Positions 8,775-18,329 of a stretch of DNA of 64,000 nt are shown here, piece by piece (position 1 is the first letter of the stretch; each line of letters starts with the position of its first letter). Location of the stretch: contig NZ_CP024199.1 of NCBI RefSeq assembly GCF_002844375.1, positions 3,698,001 through 3,762,000 on the forward strand. The letters run 5' to 3'. Both the position numbers and the translations under genes were made by a program. The notes under the pieces are model-generated. The model worked only from the letters and a program-made list of their open reading frames with translations. It ran no database searches and was not told where the DNA came from. Source of the DNA: Thalassospira marina (lineage in GTDB: Bacteria; Pseudomonadota; Alphaproteobacteria; Rhodospirillales; Thalassospiraceae).

Positions 8775-8856
8775 CTCAGGCAAACGGCCGTAATCAGCGA
8801 CTAACATCTGTTGCCATTGACGATGGCTGAGGGAACAGGTGGTTATTCAAAAATGT

Positions 8857-8887
8857 ATCAGGCAGCGCATTTAAATGGCTGCCTGAT
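8857..8887. terminator. Terminator hairpin between the cupin gene and uvrC
   Basis: A 10-bp perfect stem (8857-8866 with 8878-8887, 11-base loop) lies between two convergent genes and is followed by an AT-rich stretch. It probably ends transcription from at least the plus side. Confidence 0.6.
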
Positions 8888-8936
8888 ATAAATTTGAAAT
8901 AGGGAGGCAACGCCGCGCACTGCGCCGATGATCGCC

Positions 8937-10853
8937 TTAAGTATCACCATGGAAATGGTCATAGATCTTTTTGGCGATACCCGCACTGATGCCATCGACC
9001 GCTTCCAGATCGGCAAGGCCGGCATCGGCGACGCCACGGGCGGAACCAAAATGATGCAGCAACGCCTTTTTGCGTGCGCCACCAATGCCCGGCACGGCAT
9101 CAAGCACGCTTTTGCCGATCTGTTTTGACCGTTTGGCGCGGTGCGTACCAATGGCCCAGCGATGGGCCTCATCGCGCAGGCGCTGAATGAAATAAAGAAC
9201 CGGGTCCTTCTGATCAAGGCGCACGGGTTCCTTGCCGGGGATATGCAGCACTTCCTTGCCCGCATTTCGGTCCACCCCCTTGGCGACACCAACCAGCATC
9301 ACATCATCAATGCCCTGATCTTCCAGCACCTGCATCGCGACACCAAGTTGACCCAAACCACCGTCGATCAGGCACAGGTCCGGCCAACTGCCATTTTCAC
9401 GATCGGGGTCTTCCTTTTGCGCACGGGCAAAGCGGCGGGTCAGCACCTCGCGCATCATGGCAAAGTCATCGCCCGGGGCGATATCGCCCTTGATGTTGAA
9501 TTTGCGATAGGCATTTTTCATAAAGCCTTCCGGCCCGGCCACAATCATGCCACCGACCATATTCGTCCCCTGAATATGGCTGTTATCGTAAACTTCAATG
9601 CGTTCTGGCGGACTATCAAGGTCCAGCTTGTCGGCCAGGCCATCCAGCAGCTTGCGCTGGGATGCGCTTTCGGCCATGCGGCGACCCAATGCTTCGCGTG
9701 CGTTGGTCAGGGCATGTTCGACCAGCTTGCGCTTGCCGCCGCGCTGGGGCACCAGCAATTCCACCTTGTGGCCGTTATTGATGGCCAGGGCTTCTTCAAC
9801 CAGTTTCTGGCCTTCGATTTCGTGGCTTAACAGCACCTGGCGCGGGGCGGGTTTATTGGCATAAAACTGCCCGACAAAGGCCGATAGAATTTCCGGTATT
9901 TCGGCGGATTGTTCGTGCCTTGGAAAATAGGACCGGTTGCCATAGTTCGAGCCGCTGCGGAAAAAGAATACCTGCACACAGCTTTGCCCGCCTTCATGAT
10001 GCAGGGAAATGACGTCGGCTTCTTCCAGCCCCTCAAGGTTGATGTCCTGATGCGACTGAATTTGCGACAGCGCGCGAATACGGTCGCGATACATCGCTGC
10101 CTTTTCAAATTCCATCTGTTCGGAGGCATCAAGCATGCTGGCTTCGAGCTGCTTGAGGATGGCCTTGCTGCGCCCCGACAGGAAATCACGGCAGATATCA
10201 ACCAGCCCGTCATATTCGGGTTTGGAGATGCGGTCCACACACGGGCCGGAACAGCGTTTGATTTGATACAGCAGACACGGACGCGAGCGGTTGGAAAAAA
10301 CAGCATCGGTGCAGGAACGCAGCAAAAAGGCCCGCTGCAAATGATTGATGGTGTTGTTCACCGCCCAGGCCGAGGCAAAAGGCCCAAAACAGCTGCCATC
10401 CTTTGCCCGCGCCCCGCGATGTTTCACAATACGCGGATAACCGTGATCCTCGGTGATCAGGATATAGGGAAAGCTTTTGTCATCGCGCAGCAGGATGTTG
10501 TAGCGCGGCTTAAGCTTCTTGATCAGGTTTGACTCAAGCAGCAGGGCTTCGGCTTCGGTGTGGGTGGTGATGATTTCCATGCGCACCGCTTGCGCCACCA
10601 TGCGGGCAATACGCAGGGGCAGACGGGCAATATGGGTATAGCTGGTCACCCGTTTTTTCAGGTTCTTGGCCTTGCCGACATAAAGGACCCGATCCTTTTC
10701 GTCGATCATGCGATAGACGCCCGGAGACCCTGGCATGGTCTTTAACGCATGTTTGATGGCTGCCACCCCGCGACCGGCTTTTCCGTCATGAAGATCGTCG
10801 AGCGACAGGTCAATATCGCGCGGTGTGGAAGATGGCGTTGCCGGGGAAGTCAT
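8937..10853 (-). CDS. uvrC: Excinuclease ABC subunit C
   Basis: Nucleotide excision repair endonuclease that makes the two incisions after UvrAB damage recognition; 638 residues, normal for UvrC. Domains in order: GIY-YIG nuclease (about 38-125, [10 protein letters not shown]...[14 protein letters not shown]), a Cys-rich linker, the UvrB-binding UVR motif (about 225-260), the RNase H-like second nuclease domain, and tandem helix-hairpin-helix motifs at the C terminus ([13 protein letters not shown]...[12 protein letters not shown]). The ATG at 10853 is preferred over a TTG further up at 10886. An unusual AT-rich region with DnaA-box-like sites lies immediately upstream. Confidence 0.97.
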   Translation of the reverse strand: MTSPATPSSTPRDIDLSLDDLHDGKAGRGVAAIKHALKTMPGSPGVYRMIDEKDRVLYVGKAKNLKKRVTSYTHIARLPLRIARMVAQAVRMEIITTHTEAEALLLESNLIKKLKPRYNILLRDDKSFPYILITEDHGYPRIVKHRGARAKDGSCFGPFASAWAVNNTINHLQRAFLLRSCTDAVFSNRSRPCLLYQIKRCSGPCVDRISKPEYDGLVDICRDFLSGRSKAILKQLEASMLDASEQMEFEKAAMYRDRIRALSQIQSHQDINLEGLEEADVISLHHEGGQSCVQVFFFRSGSNYGNRSYFPRHEQSAEIPEILSAFVGQFYANKPAPRQVLLSHEIEGQKLVEEALAINNGHKVELLVPQRGGKRKLVEHALTNAREALGRRMAESASQRKLLDGLADKLDLDSPPERIEVYDNSHIQGTNMVGGMIVAGPEGFMKNAYRKFNIKGDIAPGDDFAMMREVLTRRFARAQKEDPDRENGSWPDLCLIDGGLGQLGVAMQVLEDQGIDDVMLVGVAKGVDRNAGKEVLHIPGKEPVRLDQKDPVLYFIQRLRDEAHRWAIGTHRAKRSKQIGKSVLDAVPGIGGARKKALLHHFGSARGVADAGLADLEAVDGISAGIAKKIYDHFHGDT

Positions 10854-10924
10854 CAATACGTCCTGAATTGTACAAAAACCGAGCAAAAGCAGCCCAAAGG
10901 CGAGTTTTTCTATACGATGGTTTA

Positions 10925-11280
10925 GCCGAATCTGATTAGAAAATTACAGTACCGGGAGGGAATCGCCCCCCGGGAAAAGTTTCCACCAAGCCTGTGGATA
11001 AGTATGTGGGTAATAGGGGGGCTGAACTCTAGAGCCGTTGAGAGTCTTAACGTTCTATGAATTGCCCATATTTTAGGCATAATTACTAAGTTATTGAAAT
11101 AATTCAGAAAAAATACTGTCAACCTGAAAACATTCCGTAATCTTACCGTAAAATATCTTTTTTCCTCTTTGTTTTTGTCGCCAAGAATGCTTGTGAATAA
11201 TTGGCCCAAACGATTCGCCCTTAGGGAATCACAGATTCGCCATCATCATGGGCATCACATCGAAATTTATACACTTCAAA
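10925..11280. promoter_or_regulatory. AT-rich region with DnaA boxes and GANTC cluster
   Basis: Non-coding interval between folB and uvrC. Two exact matches to the DnaA box TTATNCACA lie on the minus strand at 10993-11001 and 11192-11200. One-mismatch copies lie at 11005-11013 (minus) and 11267-11275 (plus). Six GANTC (CcrM methylation) sites are at 10928, 10970, 11042, 11212, 11226 and 11234. A CtrA-like TTAA-N7-TGAA is at 11047-11061. The centre (11047-11180) is markedly AT-rich against the surrounding genes. It may be an origin, a DnaA-titration site or a cell-cycle controlled uvrC promoter. A 95-codon frame across it on the minus strand looks spurious. Confidence 0.5.
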
Positions 11281-11289
11281 TCGCGCCAA

Positions 11290-11715
11290 TCAGCGCGCGA
11301 GATTAAAGCGTTCGATTTCGACCCCGACCGCGCCGACATCTTCAAAAACATCGAGCTTTTCTACCCGGACGCACACCTTGCGAACCCGGCGATCGGTCAG
11401 ACACATGGCCGCGATGTTTTCGCTTAAGGTTTCCACAAGGTTCACATGGCCGTCTGCACAAATTGCGCGCACGCCTTTGACCAGTTCCTCGTAACAAAGC
11501 ACACTATCAAGGTCGTCATTCTTGGGGCCTTCGCCTTCGACCACCGAAAGATCCAGATTGATGCGCACCCGTTGCGGGGCTTCTTTTTCAAAATCGTAAA
11601 CACCGATCGAGGTGTTGATCACCATGTCGCGCACAAAGACGCGCCGCAAGCTGCCTGCCTGATCGGCATAAGGCAGGGTGGTAATATTATCGTCCTGTTT
11701 CAGACCTGCGGTCAT
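11290..11715 (-). CDS. folB: Dihydroneopterin aldolase
   Basis: Folate pathway enzyme splitting 7,8-dihydroneopterin to 6-hydroxymethyl-dihydropterin and glycolaldehyde; 141 residues. The family pattern is clear: RVFVRDMVINTSIGVYDFEKEAPQ at the start, the SVLCYEELV stretch, LVETLSENIA, and the closing VRVEKLDVFEDVGAVGVEIER carrying the catalytic lysine. The start at 11715 has AAGGA upstream; the open frame further up to 11760 is not conserved. It lies about 70 bases downstream of a pteridine-reductase-like SDR on the same strand, a pairing that supports a shared pterin function. Confidence 0.92.
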   Translation of the reverse strand: MTAGLKQDDNITTLPYADQAGSLRRVFVRDMVINTSIGVYDFEKEAPQRVRINLDLSVVEGEGPKNDDLDSVLCYEELVKGVRAICADGHVNLVETLSENIAAMCLTDRRVRKVCVRVEKLDVFEDVGAVGVEIERFNLAR

Positions 11716-11782
11716 TATGGGTATCCTTCGTGCTGCGCGGGAGGGGACAACTGGCATCAACCACCAGCTATCGGTGGTCGGA

Positions 11783-12553
11783 TCATTCGACAGGCAATTC
11801 GTTCCTGTCGCAGGGGGCCCAATTCATATGTTGTCCACCATCAAGGGCTAACATTTGCCCCGTGACGGCAGGTGCTGCAAGGAAAAACCGTATCGTGTCG
11901 CAAATCTGCTGCGGGGACGTCCCAATCCCCAACGGTGTTTTACGGCACTGGGCGTCGAAATCTTCCTGGCTTTGGCGCACACTGGGCAATACCGGGCCCG
12001 GGCCAATGGCATTAACGCGAATGCGCGGTGCCAGGCCCAACGACAGGGTTTGCGTCAATGTCCAAAGCCCCGCCTTGGACAGGGTATAGGTGGTGAAATG
12101 CGGCGTCAGGTTCCAGACCCGCTGATCAATGATATTCACAATCAGCCCGGAACGGTCATCGGGAAGCTGGCGGGCGAAATCCTGTGACAGGACAAAAGGT
12201 GCCCGCAAATTGACTTCCATATGAAAATCCCAGCTTTCGCGGGTTGCAGTTTTCACATCGTCATATTCAAAGGTCGAGGCATTGTTCACCAGAAGCCCGA
12301 CAGGCCCCAGGGCCAGTGTTGCCTGGTCCATGATACCGGCTGTTTCGGTTTCGCTGGCAAGGTCGGCGCAAACCACATGGCATTTGCGGCCCAGATCGCG
12401 AATTTCGCCTGCCAGTTCATCGGCCGCCTCGCGCGAGCGATTGCAATGCAGGACAATGTCATAGCCCTGCCCCGCCAGATCAAGCGCGACAACACGGCCG
12501 ATCCGTTTGGCGGCCCCGGTTATCAGGGCGGTTTTGGGCATATTTTCCGTCAT
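11783..12553 (-). CDS. folM: SDR reductase of the FolM/pteridine reductase (PTR1) type
   Basis: Short-chain reductase of 256 residues. The nucleotide-binding motif is TGAAKRIG (residues 12-19), i.e. TGxxxRxG, the form typical of PTR1/FolM dihydrofolate, dihydromonapterin and pterin reductases rather than the usual TGxxxGxG. NNAS near 90, the YTLSK catalytic Tyr/Lys pair and a PGPV stretch follow. Placement directly upstream of folB fits a pterin substrate. The ATG at 12553 is chosen; an ATG four codons later is an alternative. It may supply dihydrofolate reductase activity or make tetrahydromonapterin. Confidence 0.8.
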   Translation of the reverse strand: MTENMPKTALITGAAKRIGRVVALDLAGQGYDIVLHCNRSREAADELAGEIRDLGRKCHVVCADLASETETAGIMDQATLALGPVGLLVNNASTFEYDDVKTATRESWDFHMEVNLRAPFVLSQDFARQLPDDRSGLIVNIIDQRVWNLTPHFTTYTLSKAGLWTLTQTLSLGLAPRIRVNAIGPGPVLPSVRQSQEDFDAQCRKTPLGIGTSPQQICDTIRFFLAAPAVTGQMLALDGGQHMNWAPCDRNELPVE

Positions 12554-12642
12554 GCTGTGACCATCCGTTTCCTGCCAAATCCCGTAAAGCTTGCCAATCC
12601 GGCCCAAAGACCAGGGCGCACGGTGATTTTCGTTTTTAACAT

Positions 12643-13626
12643 TTATCCTGCAAACAGCGTACCGACATAGGCCGCATAGGCCGCCATGAATACGGCACCG
12701 GTAATACGGCCAATGCGCTGTGCACTATAGGCCACCACCAGCAGTGCCACCGTCACACCCAGCATGATCCACATATCGGACTGTGCGATTTGGGCGGGCA
12801 CGGCAATGGGCGAAATGATCGAAACACCGCCAATAATAACCAGCAGGTTCAAAAGATTTGACCCCACCACATTGCCCAGCGCCACGTCGGAATGCCCGCG
12901 GAATGCCGCAACCATCGATGCCGCCAGTTCCGGAAGCGATGTACCAAAGGCGACCAGCGTCAAACCGATAACGGCTTCGGAAACCCCGAATTCACGGGCA
13001 ACCGTGACACCACCATCCACCAGCAGGTCCGCCCCGAAGGTCAGCCCGACAATGCCAATAACGGTGGCGATGATCGGTTTGAACCAGCCACTGGGGACTT
13101 CGCCAACTTCATCGGCTTCGTCTTCATGCAGCGAGCTGGCATCGCCCGGGCTTTTTTTGTCATGCTTGTAGGTGAAATACCAGATCGCGATCAGCACCGC
13201 CAACATCACCGCACCGGCCCAGCGTTCGATCACACCACACATGCAAAGGCCAATAAACAGCACAGTGCCAAGCAGCATCGCCCCGCCGTCGCGGATTGTG
13301 GTGGTGCGGCTGGCGGCAATTGGTTTTAACACGGCGACAGCGCCCAGGATCAGCAGGATATTGGCAATATTGGAGCCAACCACGTTACCCATTGCAATGT
13401 CGCCCGACCCGGCCAGGGCTGCATTCAGCGACACGACAAATTCAGGTGCCGATGTGCCCGCGGCAACAATTGTCAGCCCGACAATGACCTTGGAAATCCC
13501 CATGAGCAGGGCAAGGCCCACCGCGCCCCGCACCATGAATTCGCCCCCGGCCGTCAAAAGAACAAGTCCGCCAACGATTTGCAAATAGGGTATAAGCTGT
13601 TCCAAAACCGGTCCGCCATTTATCAT
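12643..13626 (-). CDS. Calcium/sodium antiporter, YrbG-like CaCA family
   Basis: Inner-membrane exchanger of 327 residues with about ten membrane segments arranged as two inverted halves. Each half carries an alpha-repeat: GTSAPEFVVSLNA followed by GNVVGSNIANILLILG in the first, and GTSLPELAASMVA followed by GNVVGSNLLNLLVIIG in the second. The acidic residues of these repeats bind Ca2+ and Na+. A hydrophilic loop rich in Glu/Asp (around residue 160) joins the halves. The ATG at 13626 is used because the upstream part of the open frame is not membrane-like. Confidence 0.93.
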   Translation of the reverse strand: MINGGPVLEQLIPYLQIVGGLVLLTAGGEFMVRGAVGLALLMGISKVIVGLTIVAAGTSAPEFVVSLNAALAGSGDIAMGNVVGSNIANILLILGAVAVLKPIAASRTTTIRDGGAMLLGTVLFIGLCMCGVIERWAGAVMLAVLIAIWYFTYKHDKKSPGDASSLHEDEADEVGEVPSGWFKPIIATVIGIVGLTFGADLLVDGGVTVAREFGVSEAVIGLTLVAFGTSLPELAASMVAAFRGHSDVALGNVVGSNLLNLLVIIGGVSIISPIAVPAQIAQSDMWIMLGVTVALLVVAYSAQRIGRITGAVFMAAYAAYVGTLFAG

Positions 13627-14108
13627 TAAAAAAATTGCGCCCTGTTTACCGGGCGCTGCCGCGCAAGATGGCATTGCCACCCCGCAAACGCAAGCAATCT
13701 CCCCCCAGATAACGGCACAAAGACCGGCTTGAACAGGGGCATATTTTGGCGTTGTTACCTAAAACACAGCCTGCTGTCGCGCGATGTGCCAATAGATATG
13801 TGTATCGCCCCAAAGCACAATGGCAATTGGGCGGGTCATGTGTTTCTCCTGCCAGAAACGGGTGCGGAATTTCTTGTTACCCCCGGCATCCAAAAATCCG
13901 AAAGGTTCACTGCCAGCCCACAACGGCACCGCCACCAGCCATCGATTTTGATCAATTCGCCCTGCCCGATTTTCGCTGCCCTCACCGTCGCCATCGGCAA
14001 ATCCATATCCCAGATTTACATCGTTTTTTCATTGCATTGCGCTATGGTAAGAATAACCGGGAACGTTTGGTGACTGGCCTGAAATTCAACGCCCCTGGAT
14101 AATTATTC
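13627..14108. other. Non-coding interval before the Kef-type antiporter
   Basis: About 480 bases between divergent transporter genes. Two overlapping open frames (13729-14073 and 13746-14102) have no ribosome binding site and no recognisable family and are taken as chance. The interval should hold promoters for both neighbours; no clear operator was found. Confidence 0.5.
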
Positions 14109-15881
14109 ATGCCCCATAGCAATGTGCTGTTCGAGCTGTTCCTGATTTTAAGTGCTGCGGTGATTGCAGTGCCTATTGCCCAGCGCCTGCGTGCCAATTC
14201 CATCATTGGTTTTTTGATTGGCGGGCTGGTGATCGGGCCGTTCGGGCTGGGGCTTATTCCCAGCAACAGGGACATTTCCACCGTTGCCGAACTGGGCGTT
14301 GTTTTCCTGCTTTTCATGATCGGGCTGGAACTGTCGCGTGAACGGTTGCGCGTGATTGGCGGTAAATTTGCCGCCCTTGGTGTTTTGCAAATTATTGTCA
14401 CGCTGGGCATCGGTTTTGTCGCGCTGATGACGATTGATCTGCCACTGCCAAGTGCGCTGGTGATTGCCGGCGCGCTGGCTTTGTCATCGACCGCGATTAT
14501 CCTCAAACAGCTTTCCGATGAACGCCAGCTTCACACCCGGTTTGGCCGCGCAGCCCTTGCGGTTTTGCTGTTGCAGGACGTGGCGGTTGGCCCGTTCCTG
14601 ATTATGGTGCAGGCCGCAGGCAACACCACCAGCACCACCAGCCCCTGGGTCAGCATCCTGGCCGGAGTTGGGGCGGTTGCGGTGTTATTGCTGGCCGGGC
14701 GATATTTATTGCGCCCGATGTTTCGCGCCATTGCCGCCCTGCATAACCCCGAACTGTTTGCCATTGGCACCCTGTTTGCCGTGCTGGCGGCCAGTACGCT
14801 TACGGAAATGGCCGGGCTTTCCATGGCGCTGGGTGCGTTTATTGCCGGTGTGATGTTGGCCGAAACCGAATTTCGCCACCAGATCGAAGCAGACATTGCC
14901 CCGTTTCGTGGGGTGTTTCTGTCGCTGTTTTTTATGTCGGTGGGCATGTCGGTCGATATCGGGGTGGTGTACCACCACGCGATTACGGTGGTTATGGGCG
15001 TGGTTGCCCTTCTATTGATAAAGGCGGCGATCCTGTTTGTGCTGTCGCTGGCAACCCGGTTTGACCGGGCGGTTTCGATCCGCATTGCGATGGGGCTGGC
15101 CGGTGGCGGCGAATTTGCCTTTGTGATGTTTACACTGGCCGCCCAAAACGGTGCCATTACCCCCGAACTTGCCGCCATTCTGGTGCCGATTGTTGCCATT
15201 TCCATGGCCGTAACACCCAGCCTGATCAGCCTGGGCAAAAAGCTGGAAGATATCCTGCATCCGCGTGAAACCGACCAGCTTGGCGATATTGAAGCCCATA
15301 CCGAAGGTGTGGAACACCATGTGCTGATTATCGGCTGCGGGCGTGTTGGCCGGGTGCTGGCACGGTTGTTAAGAACCCGCAACATTCCCTTTATCGTTCT
15401 GGAATCCGACGCCCAACAGGTGGCTCGCGGCCGGGCCGAAGGATTGCCGGTTTATTTCGCCGATGGTTCCAGGCCGGAAAGTTTCCGGGCAGCCCACACA
15501 GAACAGGCCCATGTTGCCGCCGTTGCCATGGGTTCGCCGCATGAAACCGAAAAAACCGTGGCATTGCTGCGCCAGCATTACCCACATCTGAAGATTTTCG
15601 CCCGCGCACAGGATATTTCCCATATTGGTGCCCTGTCGCGCAGCGGTGCCAATGCTGCCATCCCCGAAGTGCTGGAAACGGGTTTGCGCCTGTCGGACCA
15701 TGTGCTGTCAGCCTGTGATGTACCGCAGGATGAAATTGATGCTGAAATTGCCAAATTCCGCCGGGCGGACATGCTGCTGATGAATGAACTGGCCCCGCGG
15801 TCGTCAGGACATTCATCCGCCTCCGCAACGAAAACGGCCCCTGTGGGCACCAAAGGCACCGGGGCCGGTAACAAAGCGTAG
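14109..15881 (+). CDS. Kef-type K+/H+ antiporter with RCK (TrkA-N) domain
   Basis: Monovalent cation:proton antiporter-2 (CPA2) family, 590 residues. The first 380 or so form about 12-13 membrane segments with the family's LLFMIGLELS stretch near 75, the ALSSTAIILKQL segment near 125 and LLLQDVAVGP near 155. A cytoplasmic nucleotide-binding RCK domain begins at about 400 (LIIGCGRVGRVLARLL) with the Rossmann glycine pattern. The C-terminal 30 residues are Ser/Thr/Gly-rich. The overall plan equals KefB/KefC, but no kefF/kefG partner is beside it and glutathione gating cannot be claimed. A bidirectional terminator follows. Confidence 0.9.
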   Translation: MPHSNVLFELFLILSAAVIAVPIAQRLRANSIIGFLIGGLVIGPFGLGLIPSNRDISTVAELGVVFLLFMIGLELSRERLRVIGGKFAALGVLQIIVTLGIGFVALMTIDLPLPSALVIAGALALSSTAIILKQLSDERQLHTRFGRAALAVLLLQDVAVGPFLIMVQAAGNTTSTTSPWVSILAGVGAVAVLLLAGRYLLRPMFRAIAALHNPELFAIGTLFAVLAASTLTEMAGLSMALGAFIAGVMLAETEFRHQIEADIAPFRGVFLSLFFMSVGMSVDIGVVYHHAITVVMGVVALLLIKAAILFVLSLATRFDRAVSIRIAMGLAGGGEFAFVMFTLAAQNGAITPELAAILVPIVAISMAVTPSLISLGKKLEDILHPRETDQLGDIEAHTEGVEHHVLIIGCGRVGRVLARLLRTRNIPFIVLESDAQQVARGRAEGLPVYFADGSRPESFRAAHTEQAHVAAVAMGSPHETEKTVALLRQHYPHLKIFARAQDISHIGALSRSGANAAIPEVLETGLRLSDHVLSACDVPQDEIDAEIAKFRRADMLLMNELAPRSSGHSSASATKTAPVGTKGTGAGNKA

Positions 15882-15980
15882 ATGCTGGGCCGAGAACCAA
15901 GGCCCATGAACAGCAGCCAGTGTCATTTGCCTGACAACATACATCGCGGCGCTGAATATCAACTTGCCAGCAGAAATAAA

Positions 15981-16011
15981 ACAAGGCCCTGCCAATGTGA
16001 CAGGGCCTTGT
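15981..16011. terminator. Bidirectional terminator between Kef-type gene and phoB
   Basis: An 11-bp perfect stem (15981-15991 with 16001-16011, nine-base loop) is flanked by ATTTT on the plus side and, read on the other strand, by TTTTATTT. It serves the convergent antiporter and pst-pho transcripts. Confidence 0.8.
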
Positions 16012-16066
16012 ATTTTCAGTGTAAATTGCGAAATTCTGTCACAATTACGATAAATAAAAAGGCCGA

Positions 16067-16765
16067 TCAGGCAGCCGCGTCATCATCCAGGGCATAACCG
16101 GCCGCGCGAACGGTGCGGATAACGTCCTTGGTGCCTTTGACATCGTTCAGGGCTTTGCGCAGACGACGGATATGCACATCCACCGTGCGGGTTTCGACAT
16201 AGATATTCGGCCCCCAAACAGCGTTAAGTAACTGTTCGCGCGAGAAAACCCGGCCCGGATGCTCCAGGAAATAACGCAGAAGACGAAATTCCGTCGGCCC
16301 GAGATGGATGGGTTTACCGCTGCGATTGACGCGATGCGCAGCCAGATCCATTTCGATATCGGAATAGATCAACTGCCCCTGTGGTTGCGCCGGGCCGGAG
16401 CGGCGCAAAAGCGCACGGATACGGGCCAGCAATTCGCCAATGGCAAAGGGTTTGGTCACGTAATCGTCGGCCCCGGTATCGAGGCCGCGAATACGGTCGC
16501 CTTCTTCACCACGCGCGGTCACCATGATCACCGGCAAATCGCGGCTTTCAGGTTTACGGCGGATCTGACGGCATACTTCGATCCCGGACATGACCGGCAG
16601 CATCCAGTCCAGAAGGACCAGATCAACATGGGTTTCAGCCATGATTTTCAGGGCTTCGTCCCCGTCACCGGCTTCGACAACATTCATGCCTTCCCGTTCG
16701 AGGTTGTAGCGCAGCATCGTGACGATGGCGGCTTCATCCTCGACAATAAGAACCGTAGGATCCAT
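16067..16765 (-). CDS. phoB: Phosphate regulon response regulator
   Basis: OmpR/PhoB-class response regulator, 232 residues. The receiver domain (1-120) has the acidic pair in VEDEAA, the phosphorylated Asp in LVLLDWMLP and the Lys of YVTKPF. The C-terminal winged helix (about 130-228) has GPTEFRLLRYFLEHPGRVFSREQLLNAVWG and the recognition stretch RTVDVHIRRLRKAL, as in PhoB. It binds Pho boxes as a dimer when phosphate is scarce. It starts four bases after phoU ends and is the last gene of the pst operon. The usual partner kinase phoR is not adjacent. Confidence 0.95.
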   Translation of the reverse strand: MDPTVLIVEDEAAIVTMLRYNLEREGMNVVEAGDGDEALKIMAETHVDLVLLDWMLPVMSGIEVCRQIRRKPESRDLPVIMVTARGEEGDRIRGLDTGADDYVTKPFAIGELLARIRALLRRSGPAQPQGQLIYSDIEMDLAAHRVNRSGKPIHLGPTEFRLLRYFLEHPGRVFSREQLLNAVWGPNIYVETRTVDVHIRRLRKALNDVKGTKDVIRTVRAAGYALDDDAAA

Positions 16766-16769
16766 CCTG

Positions 16770-17501
16770 TTATTCCCCTGCCTCGTTGGGTTCAATCACA
16801 GCGAAATTGGCAGCATCATTTTTGGGACGGCCATCAACCGGCAGATCTTCACCCTTGATGCGGTAATAGATCGTTTCGGCAATGTTGGTGGCATGGTCAC
16901 CGATGCGTTCAATGTTTTTGGCAATGAACAAAAGATGGGTCGATGCGGTAATATTGCGCGGGTCTTCCATCATGTAGGTCAGCAATTCGCGGAACAGCGA
17001 ATTGTACATATCGTCGACTTCCTGGTCGCGGGCCCAAACGCGCTGTGCTTTTTCAGCATCGTTTTCGATATAGGCGTCCAGAACGTCCTTGATGATTTCC
17101 TGTGCCAGACGGGCCATGTTCGGAATGACCTGAACCGGGCGGATCGGCGGGATCTGGTTTAGAACCTGGGCACGTTTGGCGATGTTTTTAGCAAGGTCGC
17201 CAATACGTTCAAGATCGTTTGACAGCTTGAGCGCGGTCACAACCTGGCGCAGGTCATCGGCCATCGGCTGGCGCAGTGCCAGAACGCGAACGGCGAAATC
17301 CTGAACTTCCTGTTCAAGTTTGTCGATGCGCAGGTCGGAAACAATGACCTGTTCAGCCAGTTCGGAATCACGCTTGGAAATCGCGCGGATCGCCGAAATC
17401 AGCTGGCTTTCGGCCAGGCCGCCCATCTGGGAAATGATATTGTTCAACCGGGTCAGTTCATCATCGAATGAACTGACAATATGGCTTTCTTCTTTTCTCA
17501 T
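16770..17501 (-). CDS. phoU: Phosphate signalling protein PhoU
   Basis: Cytoplasmic negative regulator linking the Pst transporter to PhoR/PhoB; 243 residues, normal length. It is two tandem three-helix PhoU repeats: the first around 20-110 (LSNDLERIGDLAKNIAKRA) and the second around 125-215 (IAKNIERIGDHATNIAETIYY). The paired E-R-I-G-D motifs bind metal clusters. It lies between pstB and phoB in the operon. The 25-residue tail after the second repeat is slightly longer than in E. coli. Confidence 0.96.
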   Translation of the reverse strand: MRKEESHIVSSFDDELTRLNNIISQMGGLAESQLISAIRAISKRDSELAEQVIVSDLRIDKLEQEVQDFAVRVLALRQPMADDLRQVVTALKLSNDLERIGDLAKNIAKRAQVLNQIPPIRPVQVIPNMARLAQEIIKDVLDAYIENDAEKAQRVWARDQEVDDMYNSLFRELLTYMMEDPRNITASTHLLFIAKNIERIGDHATNIAETIYYRIKGEDLPVDGRPKNDAANFAVIEPNEAGE

Positions 17502-17521
17502 CGAATTACCTCCTGCCCGGC

Positions 17522-18328
17522 TTAGCCGAAGCGACCAGTGATGTAACCCTTGGTCCGTTCGTCTCGCGGGTTGGTAAAGATTTGGTCCGTTTCGCCGACT
17601 TCCACCAGTTTACCCAGGTGGAAAAAAGCCGTGCGCTGCGACACACGCGCGGCCTGCTGCATGGAGTGAGTGACGATGACAATTGTGTAGTTCGAACGCA
17701 GCTCGTCGATCAGTTCTTCGACCTTGGCGGTCGCGATCGGGTCAAGCGCGGAACAGGGTTCATCCATCAAAATGACTTCAGGGCTGACAGCAACCGCACG
17801 CGCAATGCAAAGGCGCTGCTGCTGACCGCCGGAAAGACCGGTTGCCGGTGAGGAAAGACGGTCTTTAACTTCTTTAAGCAGGCCGGCTTTTTCCAGCGAG
17901 GTCATGACGATTTCGTCAAGTTCGTCGCGGGAATTGACCAGACCATGAATACGCGGGCCATAGGCCACGTTATCAAAAATCGATTTCGGGAAGGGGTTCG
18001 GTTTCTGGAACACCATGCCGATACGGGCGCGAAGCTGCACAACGTCGATCGATTTATCGTAAATATCGCGGTCATCAAGGGTGACCTTGCCATTGATGGT
18101 CACGCCATCGATGGTGTCGTTCATGCGGTTCAGGCAACGCAGGAACGTGGATTTACCACAGCCCGACGGGCCGATCAGGGCGGTGACTTCGCGTTCGACA
18201 ACATCAAGATCGACATTATAAAGCGCCTGGGCATCACCGTAGAACAGGTTCAGTTCGCGGGCCGCCATTTTGGACTTGCCGCGCGTGTGCGGTGCGTTTG
18301 TCATTGCGTCAGCAGTTACAACAGCCAT
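17522..18328 (-). CDS. pstB: Phosphate ABC transporter ATPase
   Basis: ATP-hydrolysing subunit of the high-affinity phosphate importer, 268 residues. Walker [10 protein letters not shown], the PstB-typical [21 protein letters not shown] around the Q-loop, the signature [14 protein letters not shown] and Walker [14 protein letters not shown] are all present. The start at 18328 lies one base after the pstA stop; a TTG six codons upstream is an alternative. It pairs with PstA and PstC encoded immediately upstream. Confidence 0.97.
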   Translation of the reverse strand: MAVVTADAMTNAPHTRGKSKMAARELNLFYGDAQALYNVDLDVVEREVTALIGPSGCGKSTFLRCLNRMNDTIDGVTINGKVTLDDRDIYDKSIDVVQLRARIGMVFQKPNPFPKSIFDNVAYGPRIHGLVNSRDELDEIVMTSLEKAGLLKEVKDRLSSPATGLSGGQQQRLCIARAVAVSPEVILMDEPCSALDPIATAKVEELIDELRSNYTIVIVTHSMQQAARVSQRTAFFHLGKLVEVGETDQIFTNPRDERTKGYITGRFG

Positions 18329-18329
18329 T

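Noticed and set aside
10922..11209. A 95-codon minus-strand frame upstream of uvrC
   Set aside because: Composition follows the AT-rich DNA rather than a protein; overlaps DnaA-box-like sites; no ribosome binding site.
13951..13966. TTGATCAA-like sequence as an Fnr box upstream of the Kef-type gene
   Set aside because: The half-sites overlap instead of being spaced by four bases, so it does not fit the Fnr consensus.
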